A stretch of 64,000 bases of DNA from contig CM042691.1 in the NCBI GenBank assembly GCA_023614405.1, forward strand, positions 170,162,927 through 170,226,926, written 5' to 3'. The stretch is from Avena insularis (taxonomy: Eukaryota; Streptophyta; Magnoliopsida; Poales; Poaceae). The notes under the pieces were generated by a model that did not search any database, had not been told where the DNA came from, and saw only the letters and a list, made by a program, of their open reading frames with translations. Positions 10,525-20,391 of this stretch are shown here, piece by piece; position 1 is the first letter of the stretch, and every line of letters starts with the position of its first letter. Made by a program: the position numbers and the translations under genes.

Positions 10525-10727
10525 TAGGGATGCAGGAGTGGGACATTTAAGACAAGTGGGATATCACTTTTAGACTATTAGACTAACTTGAATTTAGGTG
10601 GGATAAGTGGGATAAGCGAGATATGTCAAATCTAGCTTATCCCACTTGTCCCACTTAGTTTTAAATTAGTTTGGTAGTCTAAAAATGGTATCCCACTTAT
10701 CCTAATTGTTCCACTTCTGCATCCCTA
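10525..10727. mobile_element. hAT-like foldback MITE
   Basis: A 203-bp near-palindrome beginning TAGGGATGCAG and ending CTGCATCCCTA. The arms pair over almost their whole length (GTGGGATAAGTGGGATAA faces its complement). It is flanked by the 8-bp duplication ATTTTACC (10517-10524) and CTTTTACC (10728-10735), 7 of 8 identical. TAGGGATG termini and 8-bp duplications are typical of hAT elements. It has no coding capacity. Confidence 0.85.
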
Positions 10728-10735
10728 CTTTTACC

Positions 10736-11100
10736 GCGTCCGGTAAAAAGACAGCCAGCGTCGCACGCTATGACGAAATGCAGCGCGCTGCAAACCGATT
10801 AGTGCGTTGCTCTTATAGAGCACCGACAAAATTACCTCCAAAGCTGGGAATACAAGGTTCTCGGTGCCCTTTAAAAATATTTATGGGTCAGCTGATTTTT
10901 ATGAAATCTAGAATGATAATTTTTTTCGACCAAAACTTTAGAAGTCGTCTATTTTAAAAGTTTGTCCACTTTTACGTAGAGTTACTCTAAAACTAGCGGT
11001 TTGTGCGAGGCGCGAAAACCCCCAATTGATGACAGCAAGCTGGTTGTGCTGTGTAATGTGTATCGGGTTGCAAATCCAAAGCCAGCGACCCGAACTGGGG
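10736..11100. other. Intergenic sequence upstream of the GAUT-like gene
   Basis: No ORF or repeat recognised. It probably contains distal promoter sequence of the gene that starts at 11568. Confidence 0.4.
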
Positions 11101-11567
11101 AGGGAAGAAGAAAAATGGAGACGCATGAGGTGAAATGAAAAACCTTTCGCTGTCTTCCCTCTTACGTCAGCCGGCGAAGAACTACTACCTCCACCTCCCT
11201 CCCTCATCAGATCTCCCTCTCTTTCTCTCTCTAAATCCCGCCTCCTCCTACCTCTCGCTCCTCGCATTCCACCTCCCAGATCTCACCAACCTCTTACCAG
11301 CCGCCGTTCCTGTCTCGCTCGCTGTCCGAGCTTCGCCAAGCGGTTGCTGTCGTCTCTGTTCGGGGGCGACCCGCCGCCTCCGCGAGGCCGGCTGCGGGAT
11401 GTGCATCTGTTCCTGATCCGTCAGGACCCCGGATCGCCGCCAAAGACAGCGCCTTTCAGAGTGTTCCATGGATGAGGGTTTGGCGAGCCGGCGGTGAGGT
11501 CAGCGTCTGGAGTCCCTAGGCTGAATTATTGCAAAGAGAGGCTTCTGGGAGGGCGCGCGGCGGTGAG
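11101..11567 (+). promoter_or_regulatory. Putative proximal promoter and 5' UTR of the GAUT-like gene
   Basis: The sequence changes to pyrimidine-rich (CTCCCTCTCTTTCTCTCTCT at about 11212-11232), typical of grass 5' UTRs, and then to GC-rich sequence up to the start codon. I see no convincing TATA box. The exact transcription start is not readable. Confidence 0.45.
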
Positions 11568-11732
11568 ATGCGGGGCTCAGAGATGCGGAGGCGGGCACCT
11601 GAGTACCGGCGCCAATCCCGACGGCGGCTGCCGGGATGGATCTGGTGGCTCGTTGGGATCTTCCTTGTGGTTGGGCTCATGCTCTTCGTCCTGCACCATA
11701 ACCAGAAGGAGCAGTTCCGGCCGCCCGTCATA
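11568..11732 (+). CDS. GAUT11: GAUT11-like gene, coding exon 1
   Basis: It encodes 55 residues: the cytosolic basic tail, the membrane span and the first stem residues (ending RPPVI). It ends in phase 0 at a strong GTGAGT donor (11733). Confidence 0.88.
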
Positions 11733-14700
11733 GTGAGTAGCGCAAACTCCACTTTGTTTGATTTCCCGCTTTGCTGAATTGAGTGACATCATTCGGAAGA
11801 TCACTAAGCCCCGTCTGTTCTCAAATTACATCAAAAAAGTTTTTATGCGTCCTGCCCAGCTGCTGTACCACATTAGTGGATCTCGATTAGCATGTTGTTT
11901 GAGATCTTCAGGCGCACTATGTTTCGTAGCTGTAATTATGCAAAAATGATCATCCCTGACTCAGTATAGGACAATGTTTTGTTAAAAGGTGAGCGTGGTT
12001 GTGTGTTCTTAGGCTAATTGCAGTGAGACGAGTGTACATTATTTTCTAGATCTTCGTTACCCAGTTTCGTTGTTACCAGATCCTTAAGGTCGGTCATTTG
12101 GTCATGTTTATGGAAATTTTAATTTTCAGTTTCATGTCCATAGTTGAAAGTGTTTTTGATGGTGAATCATGACTAGCTGTTAGAAACGACAAACAGCCTG
12201 TATCTTCTACGAGCTGGTGCGGCATTATAGATAGGCTGTCTTCGGACTTGTTTGGAGGTCTGCTCAAGTACCTAGGTAAAGTGTCATCCTCAAAAGGTGG
12301 TTTCCCATCAATCTGTTGAGAGCACATGCTGTTCCTGTATTATGAAGATGATGACTTTTAATTGGTGTGAGGACAGCATGGAATGACAAAAAATTAAAAT
12401 CATAATTTAAGTCGATATGCAGTATTACGCGCAATATCAATTTTTTACAAGCGCAGGTGAAAATTATACAGGGACTACTTGTTGCCAACTACTTTGGTAC
12501 TTCTGATTTCCGATAGAATAGCATTTGGGGGTCATGTTTTTTTCTCTTCTGATGTCAAAGGACTTCCAGTAGCCCACGGAAACCCACGGAAACATTTTTT
12601 TCCTCCTATGGCATGTTCCTACCTACTCCCTCTGTTTCACAATATAAGCCTTTTTAGAGAGCTAAAATAGCTTACTAAAAAGGCTTATATTATGGAACAG
12701 ATGGAGTATATACTAGTAATACAGTAGTTAATTATGAATATACTTTTTTCTCCATTGCACTGCTTATGAGAGAAATGCCTGAGATCAAGTGAGATCATCG
12801 ATAGAACATGGTACCCTAGGAATATGAGTTTGCTAATTTGCTAGTGATTCTTATTTCAAATATTAAGTGTAGTTCTATATGTGGTATGAGTCTTAGATAC
12901 AGAATTTTATATAACCCATATGATAGTTAGGACCTGAACTTGTTAGGCAGAAACAATTTAGGGCATTATGTAACTAATATAATTTGTTAGGTGTTAGCTT
13001 TGGTGAAATCCATAGTGTTTCATGGACTCGAGGAAATCTCAATTGGTAGTATGGTACAATTTAAATGCAATAACTAATATCTAGCAAGGGGATTATTTGA
13101 GGGAACTATTTTCGATAAGATACTTATCTTAGTCTGCCCTCATTTTTTCTACCTATACCTGCATAAAGGATAGAGGGCACCAAGTAAGTTAGTGTTTTAG
13201 ACATCCAAGGATAGAGGGCTGTTTAGTTGAGCTTTTTCAGTCCTTTTGGACTTTGGTTTACAAATCACAAAAGCACCTAAATATGTGCTTTTGGATTTTG
13301 ACTAGATTTTGTTACATGATGTTATAAGCCAAAAGCCAGAATCAAAAGCAACTATTTAGGTGCTTTTGTGGCTTATAAGCCAAAAGCCAAAATTAAGCCT
13401 AACCAAACAGCCCTTGATTCCTTTAGTTTCACTTGATCGTTTATAGCATTTTTGCACTCTTCTGGTTTGTTCTCAAGTTCTTAATTTGAGATGCGCTGTT
13501 TATTGTCTCATAGAAAATGCTGTTTGGTATGATGCCAAGAATTGTCATTGGCTGTATTTGGTATGTGTTTAACTCGTAAACTTTATACAAGATCCCCTTG
13601 CCATAGCCATCAGTTCTTTTCATCCAAACCATGTGAAACCCATTCCATGAACAAATATTGGCATGTCTTAAATAGGGGAAATCGGCACCAACCCAGATGA
13701 TTGTCGGGTGCCTGAGCATAAAACAGGTAGTAAATAAATACTACCTCTGTTCCAAAATGAAGCCTTTTTAGCAGTTCAATTTGAACTGCTAGAAAGGCTT
13801 ACATTATGGAACAGAGGTAGTACTAAATAGAAATAGACCCTGTTAATCTTCTCTATGCTGTTAATCTTCTCTATGCAAAAGTTGTTCTGAACATTTCTTG
13901 TGCGAGTGTCTGATGCCAAACTGTGTTGGCTATCAACTGTTATTTCTGGCACAATCCATTCTCGTGACAATAGCTGTTTGGTTGTTACATGTAAATTTAG
14001 TGCCAAAGAAGACGAGGACAAACCATTGGGCTTATAATCAGAAACTTCTCCTTATACTTGAATATATTTCTCTGTTTTGGCAAACTTTGGTTTCTATTAT
14101 TTTGAGTATATAGATATACATTTCTTGATTGGTCTTCCCTGCTACAAAAGATATTCAGTTCCATTTGCTAAACTCAGTTGCCTGTGCATGTTTCTTGATG
14201 AATCTCTTTCTTGTTCCAGAATAAAGGGTCAGAGACTGAAGAAGTTTCTCATGAGAAAGTGAATTTCACAGAAGAGCTTTTAAGCAGCACATCTTTTGCA
14301 CGGCAATTAGCAGATCAAATGACCCTAGCAAAGGCCTATGTTATCCTTTCAAAAGAGCATGGCAACCTTCAGCTTGCATGGGAGCTTAGTTCCCAAATAA
14401 GGAATTGTCAGAGATTGCTGTCTGAAGGGGCTGTTAGTGGGAGAGCCATCACTCAGGAAGAAGCTCATCCTATAATAACTCGGCTAACACGGTTGATATA
14501 CAAAGCGCAGGATTCTCATTATGATATCAGCACAACAATAGTGACACTGAAGAGCCATGCCGTTGCACTAGAGGAGCGTGCAAAGGCAGCAGTTGTTCAG
14601 ACTGCCGAGTTTGGTCAGTTAGCTGCAGAATCCCTCCCCAAGAATCTGCATTGTTTAACGGTGAAGCTGACAGAAGAGTGGCTTCAGAACCCAAAATTAA

Positions 14701-15677
14701 AGAGCCGTTCAGAGGAGCATAGGAATTCCACACGATTGGTAGACAATAATCTGTATCACTTCTGTATATTCTCGGATAATGTGCTCGCCACTTCAGTTGT
14801 TGTCAATTCTACAGTTTCAAATGCAAACCACCCTCAGCAGCTTGTGTTTCATGTAGTCACGGACCGGATCAATTTTGGTGCTATGTCAACCTGGTTCCTG
14901 ATAAATGACTTCAAAGGGTGTACTGTTGAAGTCCGCTGCATAGATGAGTTCTCATGGTTGAATGCTGCTTCTTCTCCTCTGGTCAGGCGACTATCAGAGA
15001 TGGAAACCAACGGTTACTACTACTCTGGTGGCTCGAAAACTCTAGAAAGAGAAATAAAGTTCCACAATCCAAAGTTTGTTTCTCTGCTGAACCATTTGCG
15101 GTTCTACATTCCTCAAATACTACCCAACTTGGAGAAGGTGGTTTTCCTTGATGATGATGTTGTGGTGCAGAAGGACTTGACACAGCTTTTTTCCATAGAA
15201 TTGCATGGCAATGTTATTGGAGCAGTGGAGACTTGTTTAGAGTCATTTCATCGGTACCACAAGTATCTTAATTTCTCTCAACCGATAATCAGCTCAAAAA
15301 TTGATCCGCATACTTGTGGATGGGCTTTTGGAATGAACATATTTGACCTAATAGCTTGGAGGAAAGCAAATGCGACAGCGCTTTATCATTATTGGCAGGA
15401 GAAAAATGCTAATCAGTTGCTTTGGAGGACGGGGACACTTCCTGCAGGCCTTTTGACATTTTATGGCCTGATGGAGCCCCTGGACCGGAGATGGCACGTA
15501 TTGGGGCTAGGGTATGATGTAGACATAGATGATCGGTTGATCGAGAGTGCTTCTGTCGTGCATTATAATGGGAACATGAAACCCTGGCTGAAGTTGGCCA
15601 TTCGCCGGTACAAGTCTATATGGGAGCGGTATGTGAATTCCTCGCACCCATATGTTAGAGACTGTATGTTTCATTAG
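11568..15677 (+). CDS. GAUT11: GAUT11-like galacturonosyltransferase (glycosyltransferase family 8), two coding exons
   Basis: Joining 11568-11732 to 14220-15677 gives 540 residues with no stop, close to the usual GAUT11 length. A basic N-terminus precedes one membrane span (about residues 24-42, WIWWLVGIFLVVGLMLFVL), as in type II Golgi enzymes. A stem follows, with NFTEELLSSTSFARQLADQ and the ALEERAKAA region, then the GT8 domain: the metal-binding DDD at residues 366-368 (FLDDDVVVQ) and the late HxxGxxKPW motif at 503-511. The family transfers galacturonic acid from UDP-GalA onto homogalacturonan during pectin synthesis in the Golgi. GAUT11 rather than GAUT10 is chosen for wording such as RRWHVLGLGYDVDIDDRLIE and NGNMKPWLKLAIRRYK. 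An upstream in-frame TTG at 11529 is ignored in favour of the ATG. This is the only intact host gene seen. Confidence 0.92.
12626..12706. mobile_element. Stowaway-like MITE (81 bp)
   Basis: Starts CTCCCTCTGTTTC and ends GGAACAGATGGAG as inverted repeats, with TA duplications at 12624-12625 and 12707-12708. The arms pair almost to the centre (AATATAAGCCTTTTTAG against its complement). Confidence 0.85.
13216..13413. mobile_element. Inverted-repeat MITE, superfamily unclear
   Basis: Ends are GGGCTGTTTAGTT and AACCAAACAGCCC. Internal arms repeat CAAAAGC-type and GGCTTATAAGCC-type words. I could not find a convincing target duplication. The termini resemble hAT- or Harbinger-type MITEs of grasses. 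Confidence 0.65.
13741..13820. mobile_element. Stowaway-like MITE (80 bp)
   Basis: CTACCTCTGTTCCA at one end and TGGAACAGAGGTAG at the other form near-perfect 14-bp inverted ends. TA duplications lie at 13739-13740 and 13821-13822. The centre GCAGTTCAATTTGAACTGC is palindromic. Confidence 0.85.
14220..15677 (+). CDS. GAUT11: GAUT11-like gene, coding exon 2
   Basis: It begins in phase 0 after a pyrimidine-rich tract and CCAG (acceptor 14218-14219) with NKGSETEEV. It runs uninterrupted for 485 codons to TAG at 15675-15677 and carries the entire stem and GT8 domain. Confidence 0.92.
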   Translation, partial: NKGSETEEVSHEKVNFTEELLSSTSFARQLADQMTLAKAYVILSKEHGNLQLAWELSSQIRNCQRLLSEGAVSGRAITQEEAHPIITRLTRLIYKAQDSHYDISTTIVTLKSHAVALEERAKAAVVQTAEFGQLAAESLPKNLHCLTVKLTEEWLQNPKLKSRSEEHRNSTRLVDNNLYHFCIFSDNVLATSVVVNSTVSNANHPQQLVFHVVTDRINFGAMSTWFLINDFKGCTVEVRCIDEFSWLNAASSPLVRRLSEMETNGYYYSGGSKTLEREIKFHNPKFVSLLNHLRFYIPQILPNLEKVVFLDDDVVVQKDLTQLFSIELHGNVIGAVETCLESFHRYHKYLNFSQPIISSKIDPHTCGWAFGMNIFDLIAWRKANATALYHYWQEKNANQLLWRTGTLPAGLLTFYGLMEPLDRRWHVLGLGYDVDIDDRLIESASVVHYNGNMKPWLKLAIRRYKSIWERYVNSSHPYVRDCMFH

Positions 15678-16060
15678 GAAGTCTGCAATCTCTGCTCACC
15701 ATCAATGGTCTTGCATGGCACTGAAGCTAGAAGCTTCAGTTTTCTTTAATGGGTTGCTTTTGAGCACACCCTAGTTAAGAAATCTTCCGGAGAGGTAGCA
15801 AGAAAGAAGCCAACTGTTAAGTTTTCTTTTTGTGTTGGGGGAAGATTCATTTTGAGATGAAAATAATTGGGTTGCAGATTCTTACATACGATTCGGACTG
15901 GATACTTTAGCAGTCTAACCAGACTATCTGGGTAGATATTGTAAAAGAGATACAGTTGTTGCAACAATTGGTCATTTTTTTCAGATGTTAGGAGTTGCTG
16001 ATTGCCAATCGAGCTGTGCAGTGTTACATTCTTTCCAGAATATTGTATTTTATATTGGTG
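15678..16060 (+). other. Putative 3' UTR of the GAUT11-like gene
   Basis: AT-rich sequence after the stop with no ORF. T-rich and TGTA-type words (for example near 16040, TTGTATTTTATATT) could serve polyadenylation, but the cleavage site cannot be fixed. Confidence 0.4.
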
Positions 16061-16163
16061 AAGAATGCCCTCCTTTTTCTCTCTGTATAAACAGTTCTAT
16101 ATTCTTCACAGTGTGAACTCAAGATTAATCGGAGATATAGGAAATCAAAGTCATTTTGATGTT

Positions 16164-16298
16164 CTGTTTCTCATTTTCCATATCACTGAACCAAGTGGAT
16201 TTTGCATTCTGTTTCTCATTTTCCATATCACTGAACCAAGTGAATTTTGCATTCTGTTTCTCATTTTCCATATCACTGAACCAAGTGAATTTTGCATT
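16164..16298. repeat. 45-bp tandem repeat, three copies
   Basis: The unit starts CTGTTTCTCATTTTCC and ends GGATTTTGCATT. Three consecutive 45-bp copies differ at only one or so positions (GTGGAT versus GTGAAT). Because 45 is a multiple of three, the translation also repeats, but there is no sign that it is coding. Confidence 0.9.
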
Positions 16299-17557
16299 CT
16301 TTGTTGTCTCTTCTCGATTTGATGTAAAATCTTGAATAGTTCGATACTTCAACTTGTTTTCTGACTGTGTTCCTCTCCAAAATGAGGGAACTTTCTGTGC
16401 ACTAATTGTGGAAGGTTTTCCATGCCTGTATCATTTGGGCTGAAGGGTCTTTTCTTAATTGGCAGCAGCCTGAATATTGAATATGCTATGGATTGTATCA
16501 GGATTGCCTATCTCTACTATGGTACACGAGTTTTTGAACTTGGATTAGCCGTTGATTTGTTCCATAGCATCAGGTTATCCAACGGCTGCACTTTCCCGGA
16601 TTTGCTTGGTACACGCGCCAAAACTAGGCATAGCAGGTTTTTAGACTTATCGTGAACACACTGGACCATGGGCGGAGCTACATGAGTACAAATGTACACC
16701 CATTATTTTTTGCAAAAAACTTTAATAACTACCAATATGTACTAAATAAATTAGGAAAATTGAGTAAAAATGTGCTTTTAGGTAGTCTGTACACCCATTG
16801 CTTGGACGGACTGGACCTGCACCGTCTACACCATGCTGCTCCACTCAAGATTTTATGTGGCTGATTTGTGAAGTACTCACAGACTATAGACCTAGAAGAT
16901 CTGCCAATGAACGAGTTATTTAAGGGATGTATGAGTTTTAAAAATGCTTTTTGGACGAGTTTTAGAAGTTAAAATATTCAAAACAAAATTCCTCATATAT
17001 ACATAAGCAAAATATTTGCGCGGTAAAAAGTTGCAAAGAAAAATTTCATGTACATACGCTCCGCACAAAACACAAATTCCGGTGTTGCAAAAAGGATAAC
17101 ATGCATTATTTTATTTTTTTACTTTGGCAAAAGTTTGTGATTTTCCCGTGAAGCTATCTGCTGTATATATATCTTGCGGAGATGTATGTCTGTATCTTTG
17201 TTTAGAGATTTTTTTAGATTAGAAATTGGGATTTTGGAAATGGGGAAGATGCTCTTATGTTTACGGATGTATTTCCCATTACCCCATATATGTATCATCA
17301 AATCTTGTTTGTGGTTTGATCATAATACACTACGTGCCATGCACATACCTTCTACTAGTAATTTTACAGTCCTGAATGGTTGAGGAATCAGTCTCTCTCT
17401 CATTTTGATAAATTCAGTACCAGATGAAGCCATGAAGCAAAGCTTGCTTCCAGCGTTGGTACTAGCATTTCTTTTTCTTTTCGAATTGTTGTCCTTTTTT
17501 TATGTAGAAGAAGCTACAAACAGACCACCTCTTATTCTCAGTATTCGTAGAAATTGA
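16299..17557. other. Intergenic sequence, nothing recognised
   Basis: AT-rich. No gene, LTR or MITE with clear ends could be identified on either strand. Confidence 0.4.
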
Positions 17558-17854
17558 CAAGATGTCGAGAATTCCAAATAATTAATCCTCATTCTAAATT
17601 ATAATCAAGCACTACAATAGCATGTGAAATACTGGATAATTCAGTGCTAAAGCGTCACATTCCAATTATTAGAATTGATACGACATATCATACATGGCAT
17701 TGTATCATGATCATCATTGTAAAAATTCAGTTTCAAAGCTCTTTTTACCAAAATACCATACAAATGCTTGATCATCATACATAGAAGAGTAGGTATGGTT
17801 TTACCTTGCATCTGCTTGGATGGTACTATATAATCATTCTGGGTGCTTAGATAT
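17558..17854 (+). mobile_element. Probable left piece of a long LTR, split by element A
   Basis: It contains TGTCGAGAATTCCAAATAATT near its start and reads like the opening of the long LTR family seen at 20392. It ends in GATAT, the left target duplication of element A, and the sequence that resumes after 42666 is clearly LTR of that family. The left boundary is uncertain. Confidence 0.4.
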
Positions 17855-19417
17855 TGATACGTCGTAAACGTATCTATAATTTTTATGCTCCATACTTGTT
17901 TTATATCATTTCTCTTATGTTTTGTCTACAGTTTGAGATATTTTTATACACTTTCTGGAACAAACCTATTGACAAGATGCCACAGTGCCAGTTGTCTGTT
18001 TTCTGCTGTTTTTGATTTCAGAAAAGCTAAAAAATAAATATTCTCGGTATTGGATGGGACAAAAGCCAATCTTCATATTTTTCCTGGAACGATACAAAAA
18101 ATCGAAGCAGAGACGGAGTAGGGCACCAGGGTGGGCACACCCTAGTGTAGCACGGGCCCACCCTGGCCACGCCACTAGGGGGTGCGCCCCCCTGGCCGCC
18201 TCCTCGCCTTGCCCCTTCGCCTATAAGAAGCCTCCGAGGCAAAAACCCTAAGGAATCCATCATACATCCACGAAAAGTTCCGCAGTGCCGTCGCCACCGA
18301 AGGGGAGATTCGGGGACAAAAGTCTCTGTTCCGGCACCCTGCCGGGACGGAGAAGTGCCCCCGGATCCATCTCCATCGATCTCCACCACCATCTCCATCG
18401 CCATTGCTGATTCCTATGATGAGGAGGGACTAGTTCTTCCTCGAGGCTAAGGGCTCTACCGATAGCTATGTGTTCATCTCTCTCTATGCGTGATCATATT
18501 GTGATCATGAGTTTGTAATCAAGTAGATCTACTCTGCTACTCAAGTGCTTTAATAGATCTCCGGCTCTCCCCACGTGTGTGAAAGTGACAACGTGCATAC
18601 CGTGGTGGCACTTAGGGTAGAGTTTACATAAATACTCAAGTGCTTCAATATATCTCTGCTCTCCCCACGTGTGTGAAAGTGACAGCGTGCACGCCGTGGT
18701 GGCACTTAGGCTAGAGTTCATAAATCTTATCATGAGTATATTTGGAGTTGGATGTCTCTATGAAATTGTTGTGTTTGTTGGAACCATCTAGCGCTCAAGG
18801 TGACAATGTGGGGTTATCTATATGGGGAAGGCGGACTTTGAGGAGTGTTGTTATAGCCCTACCATGGATTAGAGTGTCCAACCGGAGAGTAGTTCAAGGT
18901 AGTATCATTAAGAGAAGATATTTATATGAGAGTGTTCACTAGTGAAAGTATGATCCATAGGCCTTGTTTCTAAATATTGGAACACCGTTTGCATCTAGAT
19001 CTATTGCATGTTTGCTTGCTTCCATCTTTATATCAGTTTGCCTTTAGTCTCTTCCACGCCATCAAAGTCTTTTCTGTGGTCGTTGCCGGGGATCTACAGG
19101 ACACTTCAACCTATTCCTTCCCGTCAAAAGCTCTTTTCTGGCACCGTTGTCTTACATCCATATCACTTGTATTTTACTATATCTTCGCCGAACTAGTGCA
19201 CCTATACACTTGACAAGTGTATTTGGTGTGTTGGGGACACAAGAGACGTCTTGTATCTTGATTGCAGGGTTTCTTGAGAGGGATACCTTTGACCACTTCC
19301 TCCATGAGTTCGATAAACCTTGGGTAATCTACTTAAGGAAAACTTGCTGCTGTTCTACAAACCTCCGCACTTGAAAGCCCAACAACTGTCTACAAGAATA
19401 GAAGTGCGTAGACATCA
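17855..19417 (+). repeat. 5' LTR of element A
   Basis: From TGATACGTCG to GACATCA, 1563 bp. It carries a GC-rich U3 block (18120-18220) followed by CGCCTATAAGAAGCC, a TATA-like promoter. The words TCTCCCCACGTGTGTGAAAGTGACA are repeated twice (near 18565 and 18660). Confidence 0.85.
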
Positions 19418-19427
19418 AGCTTTTTTC

Positions 19428-19445
19428 TAGCGCCGTTGCCGGGGA
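19428..19445 (+). other. Primer binding site for tRNA-Asp, element A
   Basis: TAGCGCCGTTGCCGGGGA, ten bases after the LTR, matches the complement of the plant tRNA-Asp 3' end except at position 2 (A for G). Confidence 0.8.
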
Positions 19446-19551
19446 GGTAAGGTAAAAGGCACTCACATCGTCCGGTGTGAGTGCTCGAAGTTATTTCCTT
19501 TAGATTCTACTATTTTGTCTTTTTGTTTCTTGTTTTCACTAGTTAGGCTTA

Positions 19552-20157
19552 ATGAAAAACAACAAAAAAATTAGACAACTTTATAATATTTATCTTGAGT
19601 TAGGACATGAAGTGTTTGAAGAGAAAATTAAAAAACCTATGGAGATTTATTTGCATGCAAATAGCAATGTTATTAGTATGAATTATTTGAACACCATTAT
19701 TGCTAATGCTATGGAAACGTATAAGCTTGGGGAAGCTAGTTTTTATGAAAATTATATTTTTAGTTCCCCAGCTTTAGAAGATAGCTATTCTATTGCTTAT
19801 GATGATACCAAACCTCCAATATAAGATGATTACAATGATGAATATGATATTTTCAGTCCATCTACTATTGAGGAGAAAAGTAATTATGATTACAATATGC
19901 CTCCTATATTTGATGATTATGGTGATGAGAATAATAATGATAGCTATTTTGTTGAATTTGCTCCCACTACAATTAATAAGAATGACTATGCTTATGTGGA
20001 GAGTAATAATCATTTTATGCATGTGGCTCATGGTAAGAATGTTTTATGTGATAGTTATACTATTAATTTTATTCATGATACTACTGAAAGTTATTATGAG
20101 AGAGGGAAACATGGTTTTATGCATCTCAAAAATATTAAGTTTCCCCTCTTTATGTAG
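19552..20157 (+). pseudogene. Element A ORF, acidic Asn/Asp/Tyr-rich, one internal stop
   Basis: Starting MKNNKKIRQLYNIYLELG, the frame runs 90 codons to a TAA at 19822-19824 and then continues in the same frame to 20157 (HFMHVAHGKNVLCDSY and YYERGKHGFMHLKNIKFP near the end). The middle is rich in Asp, Asn and Tyr. Fragments beyond the stop (KIPMHRKWVRLKCVLNF at about 20230-20280) suggest that the ORF once continued. I recognise the wording from Triticeae Athila-related elements but know no biochemical function. It sits directly after the primer site, in the place of gag, but has no capsid, zinc-knuckle or protease motif. One stop makes this copy defective. Confidence 0.55.
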
Positions 20158-20391
20158 AAATTTTTGAAGTTGCACTTGTTTTGCTTTCCTATGCTTGTTG
20201 CTTTATGCTTTCATGATTTATTTCTTTACAAGATTCCTATGCATAGGAAGTGGGTTAGACTTAAATGTGTCTTGAATTTTCTTTTTTGATGCTCTTTTTT
20301 ACTTCAATTCATATTTCTTATGTGAGCATCTTCTCAAACTATCATGCCTAACTTAAAGGCGTTAAATAAAAGTACTTCTTGGGAGATAACC

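Larger units (their letters stand above)
11733..14219 (+). other. Intron 1 of the GAUT11-like gene
   Basis: 2487 bp, bounded by GTGAGT and TTGTTCCAG. AT-rich. It holds two Stowaway-like MITEs and one larger inverted-repeat element, listed separately. No other coding sequence is supported inside. Confidence 0.85.

Noticed and set aside
11529..11567. Upstream in-frame extension of the GAUT-like protein from TTG
   Set aside because: The next codon set begins with a proper ATG at 11568, and the 13 extra residues do not resemble GAUT N-termini.
18565..18710. Repeated TCTCCCCACGTGTGTGAAAGTGACA words, considered as a CRISPR-like or regulatory array
   Set aside because: Only two copies, and the same pattern recurs in the other LTR of element A (27770-27890). 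It is an LTR internal duplication.
19428..19445. Possible tRNA-Asp gene fragment (also 29278-29295 and 50640-50660)
   Set aside because: Only the 3' complementary 18 bases are present, each just after an LTR, so these are primer binding sites.
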